DNA from: Volvox africanus
Lineage: Eukaryota; Chlorophyta; Chlorophyceae; Chlamydomonadales; Volvocaceae
Assembly: GCA_030268105.1 (NCBI GenBank)
Contig: BSDZ01000043.1
Span: 39,343-103,342 of the forward strand
Reading direction: 5' to 3'
DNA length: 64,000 nucleotides
The position numbers were made by a program, and so were the translations under genes. This document shows positions 10,244-20,997 of the stretch, in pieces; the first letter of the stretch is position 1, and the number at the start of each line of letters is the position of its first letter. The notes beneath the pieces were generated by a model. It ran no database searches. It worked only from the letters and a program-made list of their open reading frames with translations, and was not told the origin of the DNA.

Positions 10244-10939
10244 TCATTGCTTATGGTGGGCTTCGTTGGTTACCAGGTCGTTCGCCTGCAAGTTTCTTAG
10301 GTCTTCCACGTCCTTGCCTTCGTAGTTGCGGCATTTTCCAGAGACCATTCTAGTGTTGCAATTTGTGATTGCAATGATGTATTTTTCTGTTAGGTGTATA
10401 CAGTCAGAAGCTGCTCCTCGAGAAGGGTAGTCTGTTCCAGGTGTCCTTCTGTAGGTTCTGTTTGTAACGTATCTTAGAGAATTATCAGGTCTGTGGAATG
10501 CTTTTTCACAGACTTCGCCATCTGCTGGGCAAGAGTTGCTCTGGCTGTGGTCCTCCTTCAGACCCATAGCCTGGTCGTCACGAGCTGACTCTGAGAAGTA
10601 GGGATATGCATTTACGGCCTTTTGCTTGGTCTCAGTTGGTGGTGAAGCCTGGGCTTCCCTGATTTGAATAATTGGCAGCATCCAGTCGTGACTTATAATG
10701 ATGTTGAAATTAAATTGTTTGGTGCGTTCTTTTCGTGACCCCTCCGGCAATCGCGTCCCACATGTGGCACGTTCCTGCACGTTCGTCGATTGACAAGGGG
10801 GGGGGTGACAGGAAAACACGGGTTCCACCGCTGCCGGAGCCAGGCTGTCACAGAACGCTGTTATCAGCTTGTAGAGTGTTAGGCATAACAGAACGCGGCA
10901 GATTGCAGTCTTTCGCCTCACCTTTTGCTGACTTACCAT
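10244..10939 (-). CDS. Secreted or ectodomain protein with signal peptide, unrecognised
   Basis: 231 codons from ATG at 10937-10939, with an in-frame TGA four codons upstream, to TGA at 10244-10246. Residues of about 10-29 (TAICRVLLCLTLYKLITAFC) form a signal peptide. The rest is hydrophilic with about 8 cysteines and an NRT glycosylation site, as in an ectodomain. It is followed in the same frame by the membrane-protein frame. The start region reads ATGGTAAGT, which also fits a splice donor, so an exon boundary there cannot be excluded. Function unknown. Confidence 0.5.
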   Translation of the reverse strand: MVSQQKVRRKTAICRVLLCLTLYKLITAFCDSLAPAAVEPVFSCHPPPCQSTNVQERATCGTRLPEGSRKERTKQFNFNIIISHDWMLPIIQIREAQASPPTETKQKAVNAYPYFSESARDDQAMGLKEDHSQSNSCPADGEVCEKAFHRPDNSLRYVTNRTYRRTPGTDYPSRGAASDCIHLTEKYIIAITNCNTRMVSGKCRNYEGKDVEDLRNLQANDLVTNEAHHKQ

Positions 10940-11156
10940 TTTTAAATTTCAGCAGCTCGCCTTGTTGTTATTGGAAGCTTTTATGTTATATTACTCAAAA
11001 ACTAGTTTATTAACAAATACTCCATCCTTGCGACCCTGCTTACAAACTCGACGAGGAAAAAACAATTTGTAATTCGTGATATTGCTATATACGCAAATAA
11101 TAATGTCAGGGCGGAGCTTCTCAGTCATCAAAACGCTTCACATACATATTGTGTGT
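10940..11156. other. Spacer without recognisable feature
   Basis: AT-rich, with stops in all frames. It separates the virus-like block from the 3' end of the PAN-domain gene; a promoter for the former and a polyadenylation region for the latter would both be expected here. No specific motif can be assigned. Confidence 0.4.
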
Positions 11157-11572
11157 TCATGAGCAAACGGAGATTGCAGGCAGTGGGACCGAATCACAAA
11201 TATACACTTCATAAAAGCCCAACATATAATGTCCACAGAAAGCGATGATCTGGTCCGTAGACCATGAATTGCAATTTCCATAAATGGAAGCCGCACATTC
11301 ATCACTAGAATAGCCGTATTTTTTCCTCAGTTCTGAGATGACTTTGTTAATTTTATCACAGCCCGCTTGGGATGTGGCCCACACTGCACTGTTGCACATG
11401 ACGGGATAGCTACTGGGAACCTCACCAAAGCAAAAGAATAAATCACTTAAGGAGTATCCATCAGCACATTTAGGGATGCACATCCCATACACTTCATCAT
11501 AGCCGCTCTTGCAGGGAGGAGAGATGTAGTAACCTTCTTTGCGGTTGTAGGCTTTTCGAAGGCAGAAAGAAC
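11157..11572 (-). CDS. Predicted C-terminal exon of the PAN-module gene: Cys-rich domain
   Basis: Candidate exon opening after GATGCAG (acceptor, phase 1) at 11572 and running to TGA at 11157-11159, 138 codons. It has about 14 cysteines, including GYDEVYGMCIPKCADGYS and CAASIYGNCNSW, typical of disulphide-rich extracellular modules. Family not recognised. Its phase matches the donor of the short proline exon at 11903-11969, which supports membership of the same minus-strand gene. The TGA inside that exon would prevent it being reached by normal translation. Confidence 0.5.
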
Positions 11573-11902
11573 CTGCATCTGTATGTACATGTAAGCGGGT
11601 GGTCGTGCATAGGGACCAAATCCCAATTGGAAATCGTTTGCTGGAGTTTAATCCAAGCTGAGCAAGCAATTCATGGATCTAGCTTTCAGATACATACAGG
11701 TACAGTGAGACCCATCGCAGTAATATGCACTGGTGGTGAAAGATGGATGTCTGCCCACTCCAAATAATCACCAGCCATCGATCTGCAGCAGGTGATGAAC
11801 GAATCAACAAACCCTAAAACCCTAAGCCAGCATAACTGGCCTCAGATGAACTTCTCGTGCCTAAACATCACCTGTTTAAACATCTTGTGTTTCCCAATTT
11901 AC
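11573..11902 (-). other. Intron-like spacer
   Basis: Between two candidate exons. A CCCTAAAACCCTAA stretch at 11813-11826 is telomere-like but only about two units long. No coding signal stands out. Confidence 0.35.
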
Positions 11903-12320
11903 CTGGTGATGGTAGTCATGGTGATGGGGGTGGTGGTGATGGAGGAGGTGGTGATGGGGGTCCACTTGCCTGCGACCAGCAGTGAGGGAATGCACCAGCC
12001 AGAAAAATAGTAAGGCAGGATGGTGTACCATTGCACGTGCTTCATTCTGTGCACCGACCATGCATGTGAGGAATACCCAGTATTATTAGGCAGCCGCCTC
12101 ACGGCCATCAGTTGCACGATGATATTAATTTCAGTTGATAACGTAATCAACTGGCTAGGTATATAATTCTGGATCATGATAGCCGGCAAATTAAGGCTGT
12201 CCTATAATATGGCGGCACACTAAACCTATAAATACACACAAAAAAATATATATATATAGACAACTAGAGACATGTGAGCGAGGCGGCGGTTGGAATAATA
12301 GTTGTGATGTCGTTTCAGCA
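11870..12320. repeat. Diverged partial copy of the 2.9-kb unit end
   Basis: Homologous to the proline-linker exon region and following sequence of the complete units (compare about 14640-15000). It differs by many substitutions and ends where unit 1 begins, so it is an older remnant at the array edge. Confidence 0.7.
11903..11969 (-). pseudogene. Short proline-rich exon remnant with in-frame TGA
   Basis: Equivalent to the start of module exon A: GTCGCAG acceptor, then ASGPPSPPPPSPPPPSP. Codon 18 is TGA (11916-11918), followed by LPSP and a good donor CCAG|GTAAAT at 11902. Length 67 nt gives phase 0 in and phase 1 out. This exactly bridges exon C of module 1 (phase 0) and the C-terminal exon (phase 1). 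The PAN half that follows in other copies is absent. Confidence 0.5.
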
Positions 12321-12560
12321 ACCACCTACGATGACATAGACGGGTCACTCAAACAGACAATTATGAGCAACCTAATGATTCCCAACTGCCACATACAAAC
12401 CCTTACACCGATGGGGGTGGTGGTGGTGAGTGTTACATATTACATACCACAAGGAGCAATTATCTGTTGATGCAAACAACTGTGCAGCGTTAGGCAGGTA
12501 GGTGGAAAGGTTGGGTATGCGGTATACATAGAATAGGAAAGTGGGTATGAAGATACCCAC

Positions 12561-14714
12561 CCTGAAGCAGACTTTGTCCACATATGTGCTTGTATTTGTA
12601 GGTCCACAAACGCCAGTCAGTGGGTTAAGCTTCAAGTAACAGTAGTTGCCATCTGTGTGAACAAAGAACTCGCATCTTGAGTCTTGACTGCATGCATTAC
12701 TGCAACTCTGTAGACTGATGTTTGTGGCAAAGGAAGGACACGCTTTGGCGATGTCACCCACGTGGTCTCCTTTTACGTCATAATCTGCAGCACATTGGTA
12801 CTGGCCACCTGCATCGATCCACACACACATCAAGAGCGGAGGGCATACAATCTCAAAGGCACGACATTTGGCTCTTCAGAATTTATCTCAGGACACAACC
12901 AACATACATTATACATCCGAGGAAAAATAATGATCCCATATTTCATCGGCCCAAATTGAAGTTGCTGTGGTGAAGTCAGTATGGGGCTGGGTGGCACCTG
13001 TATACATGAGGATTATGATATCCATCGTCATCATAGTGACTTGCTTGCAAGCCCACTGTGATAGGAGATTTCTATTGGACGTCACTGAACCTCTGCTGTG
13101 TGGCATCCACCACTCACCGCCTAATGATGAATAAATGCGCGTAAACCTTTACCCCCTTTACATCCTCGGGGCCCAGCTGTTTATCAAAACTGCTACAAAT
13201 AAGATCAACATTGGGACCCCAGGGGCCAGGGAAAGAATGCTGCACCCACCTTCACACTTATTATTCCAGTCAGCACACATGATACGCCAAACACACATCA
13301 TTTTGTGTCTTCAAATTAGTGCAGAGTTGCTTGAGGAGGTATAGAGTTGTAGCCCTCTCCCCAAACCACCATACAGAGTGTGTAGATGCATGCCCATCAA
13401 CATGCAGCTGCTGATTGAACTTATCCTATCTTGTGCGCGACCCCCGACCTATCTACCTACCATGCGTACTTTCCACCCAGGCCGTCCCTACCCTGCTGGC
13501 TCTATCTGGATCCCTGCAACACCAGCCTTTGATGACCTTAACTCCCTGACCTATCCCTTGACCTATTTTGACCTCGATTGATCTCTTGATTTTGATGAAT
13601 AGCTTCGTTCCTATACCATGGCCTGTACATACCATAGTTTGGGCGCACGAAGCAAAGTACATCCACGTAGTTTGGGCTGTAGTTATTGCTTCCAGCGGTT
13701 CCATTAAGAAACGAATACTTAAGATAGCACTTGCGGTCAAGAGTTCGCACAGAAAAGGTACACCTGTAGGAATGATCAATTTGCAGTTGCAAATGAAATG
13801 TACACCCAGTTGCATGCATGCATGTATGCTTTATGCATGAACCATATGTATGCATGGGATACATGTACAATGCACTGCATGACATATGTATATACGTACT
13901 TTATAATGGACCATGCTCTAATAACAAGAAAGAGCTCACCAGAAAGAGCTTACATCAGGATTAGATGTCCTAATCATGATCACGATACTACACTTACACA
14001 TTACACCGCATTGCATAGTATACACATACTTCATGCGCGCGCATACACACACACACACACACACAAGGCATACTAATACGTGACATACAAGAATGAATGA
14101 ATGATGCACCTTCAGGGCATTCTTTTAAACATTGTCGAGACATTTTATTTGTTTGGTCCTCCACATATGTTTATATACATATATACATGTATACGTGTAT
14201 ATATAAATATATATACATACCTAGTATTCGCGCCCTGTCACTCAAGCGACATTAGATGATGATGCAAATAAATTGTGCAGATGAATGCATGACCAGTTCA
14301 GGAAAGCATGCATGCCAGCTATGGAACTACATCTGCTAAGCGTAATACGTAACGACTGTCGTGCATGCACGATGCATATACATACTCATGATAAGGCAGC
14401 GAGCATCATATGTTATACCTATATACCTACATGGGCTCATTGTAACACTCCTGGCGACAAGCGAGATAGTCGACTGTTTGGTTAATGATTCGAATGTCCT
14501 TTCCAAGGAAGTCAATTTTAGCGTAGCAGCCCCAAGGCAGAGCTGGTGCTACAGGCGGTGATGGTGGTGGTGGTGATGCCAGAAGCGGTTTAGGAGGTGG
14601 TTGAGGCCGCGGTAAAGGAAGCTGTGGTGGAGGTGGTGATGGTGGCTTCGGTGATGGGGGTGGTGGTGATGGGGGTGGTGGTGATGTGGGAGGTGGTGAT
14701 GGGGGTCCACTTGC
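12561..14714 (-). CDS. PAN module 1: proline linker plus two PAN/Apple domains (exons 14431-14714, 13633-13763, 12561-12808)
   Basis: Three exons on the minus strand. Exon A (284 nt) follows GTCGCAG and encodes about 58 residues of SPPP repeats, then the first half of a PAN/Apple domain (GCYAKIDFLGKD...ACRQECYNEP). It ends CCCAT|GTAGGT in phase 2. Exon B (131 nt) follows CCTACAG and completes the domain (CTFSVRTLDRKCYLKY...VLCF), ending TATG|GTATGT in phase 1. Exon C (248 nt) follows GATGCAG and encodes a second PAN domain with CSNACSQDSRCEFFVH and CYLK, ending AGG|GTGGGT in phase 0. The sum is 663 nt, exactly 221 codons. PAN/Apple domains bind protein or carbohydrate outside the cell, and the linker resembles hydroxyproline-rich wall glycoproteins. 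Exon C can splice in phase to the next exon A, so modules may be repeats within one gene rather than separate genes. Confidence 0.65.
14044..14066. repeat. (CA)n microsatellite inside the unit
   Basis: A run of about 11 CA repeats. It is present at the same place in each unit and two bases shorter in units 3 and 4, which explains their slightly shorter period. Confidence 0.9.
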
Positions 14715-15213
14715 CTGCGACCAGCATTGATGGAATGCACCAGCCAGGAAAATAGTAAGGAAGGATGGTGTACCATTGCACGTGCTTCATTCCGTGCACC
14801 GATCATGCATGTGAGGAATACCCAGTATTATTAGGCAGCCGCCTCACGGCCATCAGTTGCACGATGATATTAAATTCAGTTGATAACGTAATCAACTGGC
14901 TAGGTACATTATTCTAAATCACAACAACCTGCAAAGTAAGGTGGTGCTTAGTAGCTGTCCAGTAATATGGCGGCACACAAAACAAATTAACACGCACTCA
15001 ATAAAGAATATAAAGACGATCAAAAACACGTGAGCGAGGCGGCAGTCGGAATAACGAAGGCCGCCATGTGGATGAAGGTTGCCACGGCCGCCGGATGCAT
15101 GAGAATCGGCGACAGACTGGTGAAAACAGCCCCAAATGAATGTCGTACAGTATAAATAATCTGTACATAGGCACTACAGCGCAATGCCAGAATTCATGAG
15201 GCCTTTTTAAGCG

Positions 15214-18106
15214 ACCACCTACGATGACATAGACGGGTCACTCAAACAGACAATTATGAGCAACCTAATGATTCCCAACTGCCACATACAAACCCTTACA
15301 CCGATGGGGGTGGTGGTGGTGAGTGTTACATATTACATACCACAAGGAGCAATTATCTGTTGATGCAAACAACTGTGCAGCGTTAGGCAGGTAGGTGGAA
15401 AGGTTGGGTATGCGGTATACATAGAATAGGAAAGTGGGTATGAAGATACCCACCCTGAAGCAGACTTTGTCCACATATGTGCTTGTATTTGTAGGTCCAC
15501 AAACGCCAGTCAGTGGGTTAAGCTTCAAGTAACAGTAGTTGCCATCTGTGTGAACAAAGAACTCGCATCTTGAGTCTTGACTGCATGCATTACTGCAACT
15601 CTGTAGACTGATGTTTGTGGCAAAGGAAGGACACGCTTTGGCGATGTCACCCACGTGGTCTCCTTTTACGTCATAATCTGCAGCACATTGGTACTGGCCA
15701 CCTGCATCGATCCACACACACATCAAGAGCGGAGGGCATACAATCTCAAAGGCACGACATTTGGCTCTTCAGAATTTATCTCAGGACACAACCAACATAC
15801 ATTATACATCCGAGGAAAAATAATGATCCCATATTTCATCGGCCCAAATTGAAGTTGCTGTGGTGAAGTCAGTATGGGGCTGGGTGGCACCTGTATACAT
15901 GAGGATTATGATATCCATCGTCATCATAGTGACTTGCTTGCAAGCCCACTGTGATAGGAGATTTCTATTGGACGTCACTGAACCTCTGCTGTGTGGCATC
16001 CACCACTCACCGCCTAATGATGAATAAATGCGCGTAAACCTTTACCCCCTTTACATCCTCGGGGCCCAGCTGTTTATCAAAACTGCTACAAATAAGATCA
16101 ACATTGGGACCCCAGGGGCCAGGGAAAGAATGCTGCACCCACCTTCACACTTATTATTCCAGTCAGCACACATGATACGCCAAACACACATCATTTTGTG
16201 TCTTCAAATTAGTGCAGAGTTGCTTGAGGAGGTATAGAGTTGTAGCCCTCTCCCCAAACCACCATACAGAGTGTGTAGATGCATGCCCATCAACATGCAG
16301 CTGCTGATTGAACTTATCCTATCTTGTGCGCGACCCCCGACCTATCTACCTACCATGCGTACTTTCCACCCAGGCCGTCCCTACCCTGCTGGCTCTATCT
16401 GGATCCCTGCAACACCAGCCTTTGATGACCTTAACTCCCTGACCTATCCCTTGACCTATTTTGACCTCGATTGATCTCTTGATTTTGATGAATAGCTTCG
16501 TTCCTATACCATGGCCTGTACATACCATAGTTTGGGCGCACGAAGCAAAGTACATCCACGTAGTTTGGGCTGTAGTTATTGCTTCCAGCGGTTCCATTAA
16601 GAAACGAATACTTAAGATAGCACTTGCGGTCAAGAGTTCGCACAGAAAAGGTACACCTGTAGGAATGATCAATTTGCAGTTGCAAATGAAATGTACACCC
16701 AGTTGCATGCATGCATGTATGCTTTATGCATGAACCATATGTATGCATGGGATACATGTACAATGCACTGCATGACATATGTATATACGTACTTTATAAT
16801 GGACCATGCTCTAATAACAAGAAAGAGCTCACCAGAAAGAGCTTACATCAGGATTAGATGTCCTAATCATGATCACGATACTACACTTACACATTACACC
16901 GCATTGCATAGTATACACATACTTCATGCGCGCGCATACACACACACACACACACACAAGGCATACTAATACGTGACATACAAGAATGAATGAATGATGC
17001 ACCTTCAGGGCATTCTTTTAAACATTGTCGAGACATTTTATTTGTTTGGTCCTCCACATATGTTTATATACATATATACATGTATACGTGTATATATAAA
17101 TATATATACATACCTAGTATTCGCGCCCTGTCACTCAAGCGACATTAGATGATGATGCAAATAAATTGTGCAGATGAATGCATGACCAGTTCAGGAAAGC
17201 ATGCATGCCAGCTATGGAACTACATCTGCTAAGCGTAATACGTAACGACTGTCGTGCATGCACGATGCATATACATACTCATGATAAGGCAGCGAGCATC
17301 ATATGTTATACCTATATACCTACATGGGCTCATTGTAACACTCCTGGCGACAAGCGAGATAGTCGACTGTTTGGTTAATGATTCGAATGTCCTTTCCAAG
17401 GAAGTCAATTTTAGCGTAGCAGCCCCAAGGCAGAGCTGGTGCTACAGGCGGTGATGGTGGTGGTGGTGATGCCAGAAGCGGTTTAGGAGGTGGTTGAGGC
17501 CGCGGTAAAGGAAGCTGTGGTGGAGGTGGTGATGGTGGCTTCGGTGATGGGGGTGGTGGTGATGGGGGTGGTGGTGATGTGGGAGGTGGTGATGGGGGTC
17601 CACTTGCCTGCGACCAGCATTGATGGAATGCACCAGCCAGGAAAATAGTAAGGAAGGATGGTGTACCATTGCACGTGCTTCATTCCGTGCACCGATCATG
17701 CATGTGAGGAATACCCAGTATTATTAGGCAGCCGCCTCACGGCCATCAGTTGCACGATGATATTAAATTCAGTTGATAACGTAATCAACTGGCTAGGTAC
17801 ATTATTCTAAATCACAACAACCTGCAAAGTAAGGTGGTGCTTAGTAGCTGTCCAGTAATATGGCGGCACACAAAACAAATTAACACGCACTCAATAAAGA
17901 ATATATAGACGATCAAAAACACGTGAGCGAGGCGGCAGTCGGAATAACGAAGGCCGCCATGTGGATGAACGTTGCCACGGCCGCCGGATGCATGAGAATC
18001 GGCGACAGACTGGTGAAAACAGCCCCAAATGAATGTCGTACAGTATAAATAATCTGTACATAGGCACTACAGCGCAATGCCAGAATTCATGAGGCCTTTT
18101 TAAGCG
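15214..18106. repeat. Tandem unit 2 (2893 bp)
   Basis: Near-identical to unit 1 over its whole length, introns included. Confidence 0.97.
15454..17607 (-). CDS. PAN module 2 (exons 17324-17607, 16526-16656, 15454-15701)
   Basis: Same exon structure, splice sites and predicted residues as module 1. No disabling change is seen in the three exons. Confidence 0.63.
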
Positions 18107-20997
18107 ACCACCTACGATGACATAGACGGGTCACTCAAACAGACAATTATGAGCAACCTAATGATTCCCAACTGCCACATACAAACCCTTACACCGATGG
18201 GGGTGGTGGTGGTGAGTGTTACATATTACATACCACAAGGAGCAATTATCTGTTGATGCAAACAACTGTGCAGCGTTAGGCAGGTAGGTGGAAAGGTTGG
18301 GTATGCGGTATACATAGAATAGGAAAGTGGGTATGAAGATACCCACCCTGAAGCAGACTTTGTCCACATATGTGCTTGTATTTGTAGGTCCACAAACGCC
18401 AGTCAGTGGGTTAAGCTTCAAGTAACAGTAGTTGCCATCTGTGTGAACAAAGAACTCGCATCTTGAGTCTTGACTGCATGCATTACTGCAACTCTGTAGA
18501 CTGATGTTTGTGGCAAAGGAAGGACACGCTTTGGCGATGTCACCCACGTGGTCTCCTTTTACGTCATAATCTGCAGCACATTGGTACTGGCCACCTGCAT
18601 CGATCCACACACACATCAAGAGCGGAGGGCATACAATCTCAAAGGCACGACATTTGGCTCTTCAGAATTTATCTCAGGACACAACCAACATACATTATAC
18701 ATCCGAGGAAAAATAATGATCCCATATTTCATCGGCCCAAATTGAAGTTGCTGTGGTGAAGTCAGTATGGGGCTGGGTGGCACCTGTATACATGAGGATT
18801 ATGATATCCATCGTCATCATAGTGACTTGCTTGCAAGCCCACTGTGATAGGAGATTTCTATTGGACGTCACTGAACCTCTGCTGTGTGGCATCCACCACT
18901 CACCGCCTAATGATGAATAAATGCGCGTAAACCTTTACCCCCTTTACATCCTCGGGGCCCAGCTGTTTATCAAAACTGCTACAAATAAGATCAACATTGG
19001 GACCCCAGGGGCCAGGGAAAGAATGCTGCACCCACCTTCACACTTATTATTCCAGTCAGCACACATGATACGCCAAACACACATCATTTTGTGTCTTCAA
19101 ATTAGTGCAGAGTTGCTTGAGGAGGTATAGAGTTGTAGCCCTCTCCCCAAACCACCATACAGAGTGTGTAGATGCATGCCCATCAACATGCAGCTGCTGA
19201 TTGAACTTATCCTATCTTGTGCGCGACCCCCGACCTATCTACCTACCATGCGTACTTTCCACCCAGGCCGTCCCTACCCTGCTGGCTCTATCTGGATCCC
19301 TGCAACACCAGCCTTTGATGACCTTAACTCCCTGACCTATCCCTTGACCTATTTTGACCTCGATTGATCTCTTGATTTTGATGAATAGCTTCGTTCCTAT
19401 ACCATGGCCTGTACATACCATAGTTTGGGCGCACGAAGCAAAGTACATCCACGTAGTTTGGGCTGTAGTTATTGCTTCCAGCGGTTCCATTAAGAAACGA
19501 ATACTTAAGATAGCACTTGCGGTCAAGAGTTCGCACAGAAAAGGTACACCTGTAGGAATGATCAATTTGCAGTTGCAAATGAAATGTACACCCAGTTGCA
19601 TGCATGCATGTATGCTTTATGCATGAACCATATGTATGCATGGGATACATGTACAATGCACTGCATGACATATGTATATACGTACTTTATAATGGACCAT
19701 GCTCTAATAACAAGAAAGAGCTCACCAGAAAGAGCTTACATCAGGATTAGATGTCCTAATCATGATCACGATACTACACTTACACATTACACCGCATTGC
19801 ATAGTATACACATACTTCATGCGCGCGCATACACACACACACACACACAAGGCATACTAATACGTGACATACAAGAATGAATGAATGATGCACCTTCAGG
19901 GCATTCTTTTAAACATTGTCGAGACATTTTATTTGTTTGGTCCTCCACATATGTTTATATACATATATACATGTATACGTGTATATATAAATATATATAC
20001 ATACCTAGTATTCGCGCCCTGTCACTCAAGCGACATTAGATGATGATGCAAATAAATTGTGCAGATGAATGCATGACCAGTTCAGGAAAGCATGCATGCC
20101 AGCTATGGAACTACATCTGCTAAGCGTAATACGTAACGACTGTCGTGCATGCACGATGCATATACATACTCATGATAAGGCAGCGAGCATCATATGTTAT
20201 ACCTATATACCTACATGGGCTCATTGTAACACTCCTGGCGACAAGCGAGATAGTCGACTGTTTGGTTAATGATTCGAATGTCCTTTCCAAGGAAGTCAAT
20301 TTTAGCGTAGCAGCCCCAAGGCAGAGCTGGTGCTACAGGCGGTGATGGTGGTGGTGGTGATGCCAGAAGCGGTTTAGGAGGTGGTTGAGGCCGCGGTAAA
20401 GGAAGCTGTGGTGGAGGTGGTGATGGTGGCTTCGGTGATGGGGGTGGTGGTGATGGGGGTGGTGGTGATGTGGGAGGTGGTGATGGGGGTCCACTTGCCT
20501 GCGACCAGCATTGATGGAATGCACCAGCCAGGAAAATAGTAAGGAAGGATGGTGTACCATTGCACGTGCTTCATTCCGTGCACCGATCATGCATGTGAGG
20601 AATACCCAGTATTATTAGGCAGCCGCCTCACGGCCATCAGTTGCACGATGATATTAAATTCAGTTGATAACGTAATCAACTGGCTAGGTACATTATTCTA
20701 AATCACAACAACCTGCAAAGTAAGGTGGTGCTTAGTAGCTGTCCAGTAATATGGCGGCACACAAAACAAATTAACACGCACTCAATAAAGAATATATAGA
20801 CGATCAAAAACACGTGAGCGAGGCGGCAGTCGGAATAACGAAGGCCGCCATGTGGATGAAGGTTGCCACGGCCGCCGGATGCATGAGAATCGGCGACAGA
20901 CTGGTGAAAACAGCCCCAAATGAATGTCGTACAGTATAAATAATCTGTACATAGGCACTACAGCGCAATGCCAGAATTCATGAGGCCTTTTTAAGCG
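18107..20997. repeat. Tandem unit 3 (2891 bp)
   Basis: Near-identical to units 1 and 2. The period is 2 bp shorter through the CA repeat at about 19829. Confidence 0.97.
18347..20498 (-). CDS. PAN module 3 (exons 20215-20498, 19419-19549, 18347-18594)
   Basis: Same exon structure and sequence as modules 1 and 2, with the proline linker intact. Confidence 0.63.

Larger units (their letters stand above)
12321..15213. repeat. Tandem unit 1 (2893 bp)
   Basis: First complete unit of a direct tandem array. Exons, introns and microsatellites are repeated together at a spacing of 2893 bp. Differences to unit 2 are a handful of bases (for example aatataaagacg here against aatatatagacg at about 17900). 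Confidence 0.97.

Noticed and set aside
10154..10246. Reassignment of TGA to Trp
   Set aside because: In-frame TGA codons occur in the virus-like block and one exon, but every Trp in the long RT frame and in the PAN exons is TGG, and pol of families A, B and C ends at a conserved TGA. Mutation is simpler.
11811..11827. Telomere-like CCCTAAAACCCTAA
   Set aside because: Only about two units inside an intron-like region; no array, so not a telomere or a strong interstitial tract.
13568..14076. Plus-strand frames of 90-98 codons repeated in each 2.9-kb unit
   Set aside because: Conserved only because the DNA is duplicated. They lie opposite the predicted exons and introns, with simple-sequence composition.
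14549..14806. His-rich and Thr-rich frames over the proline exon (repeated in each unit)
   Set aside because: They are shadows of the SPPP frame, which alone continues into the PAN cysteines and the splice donor.
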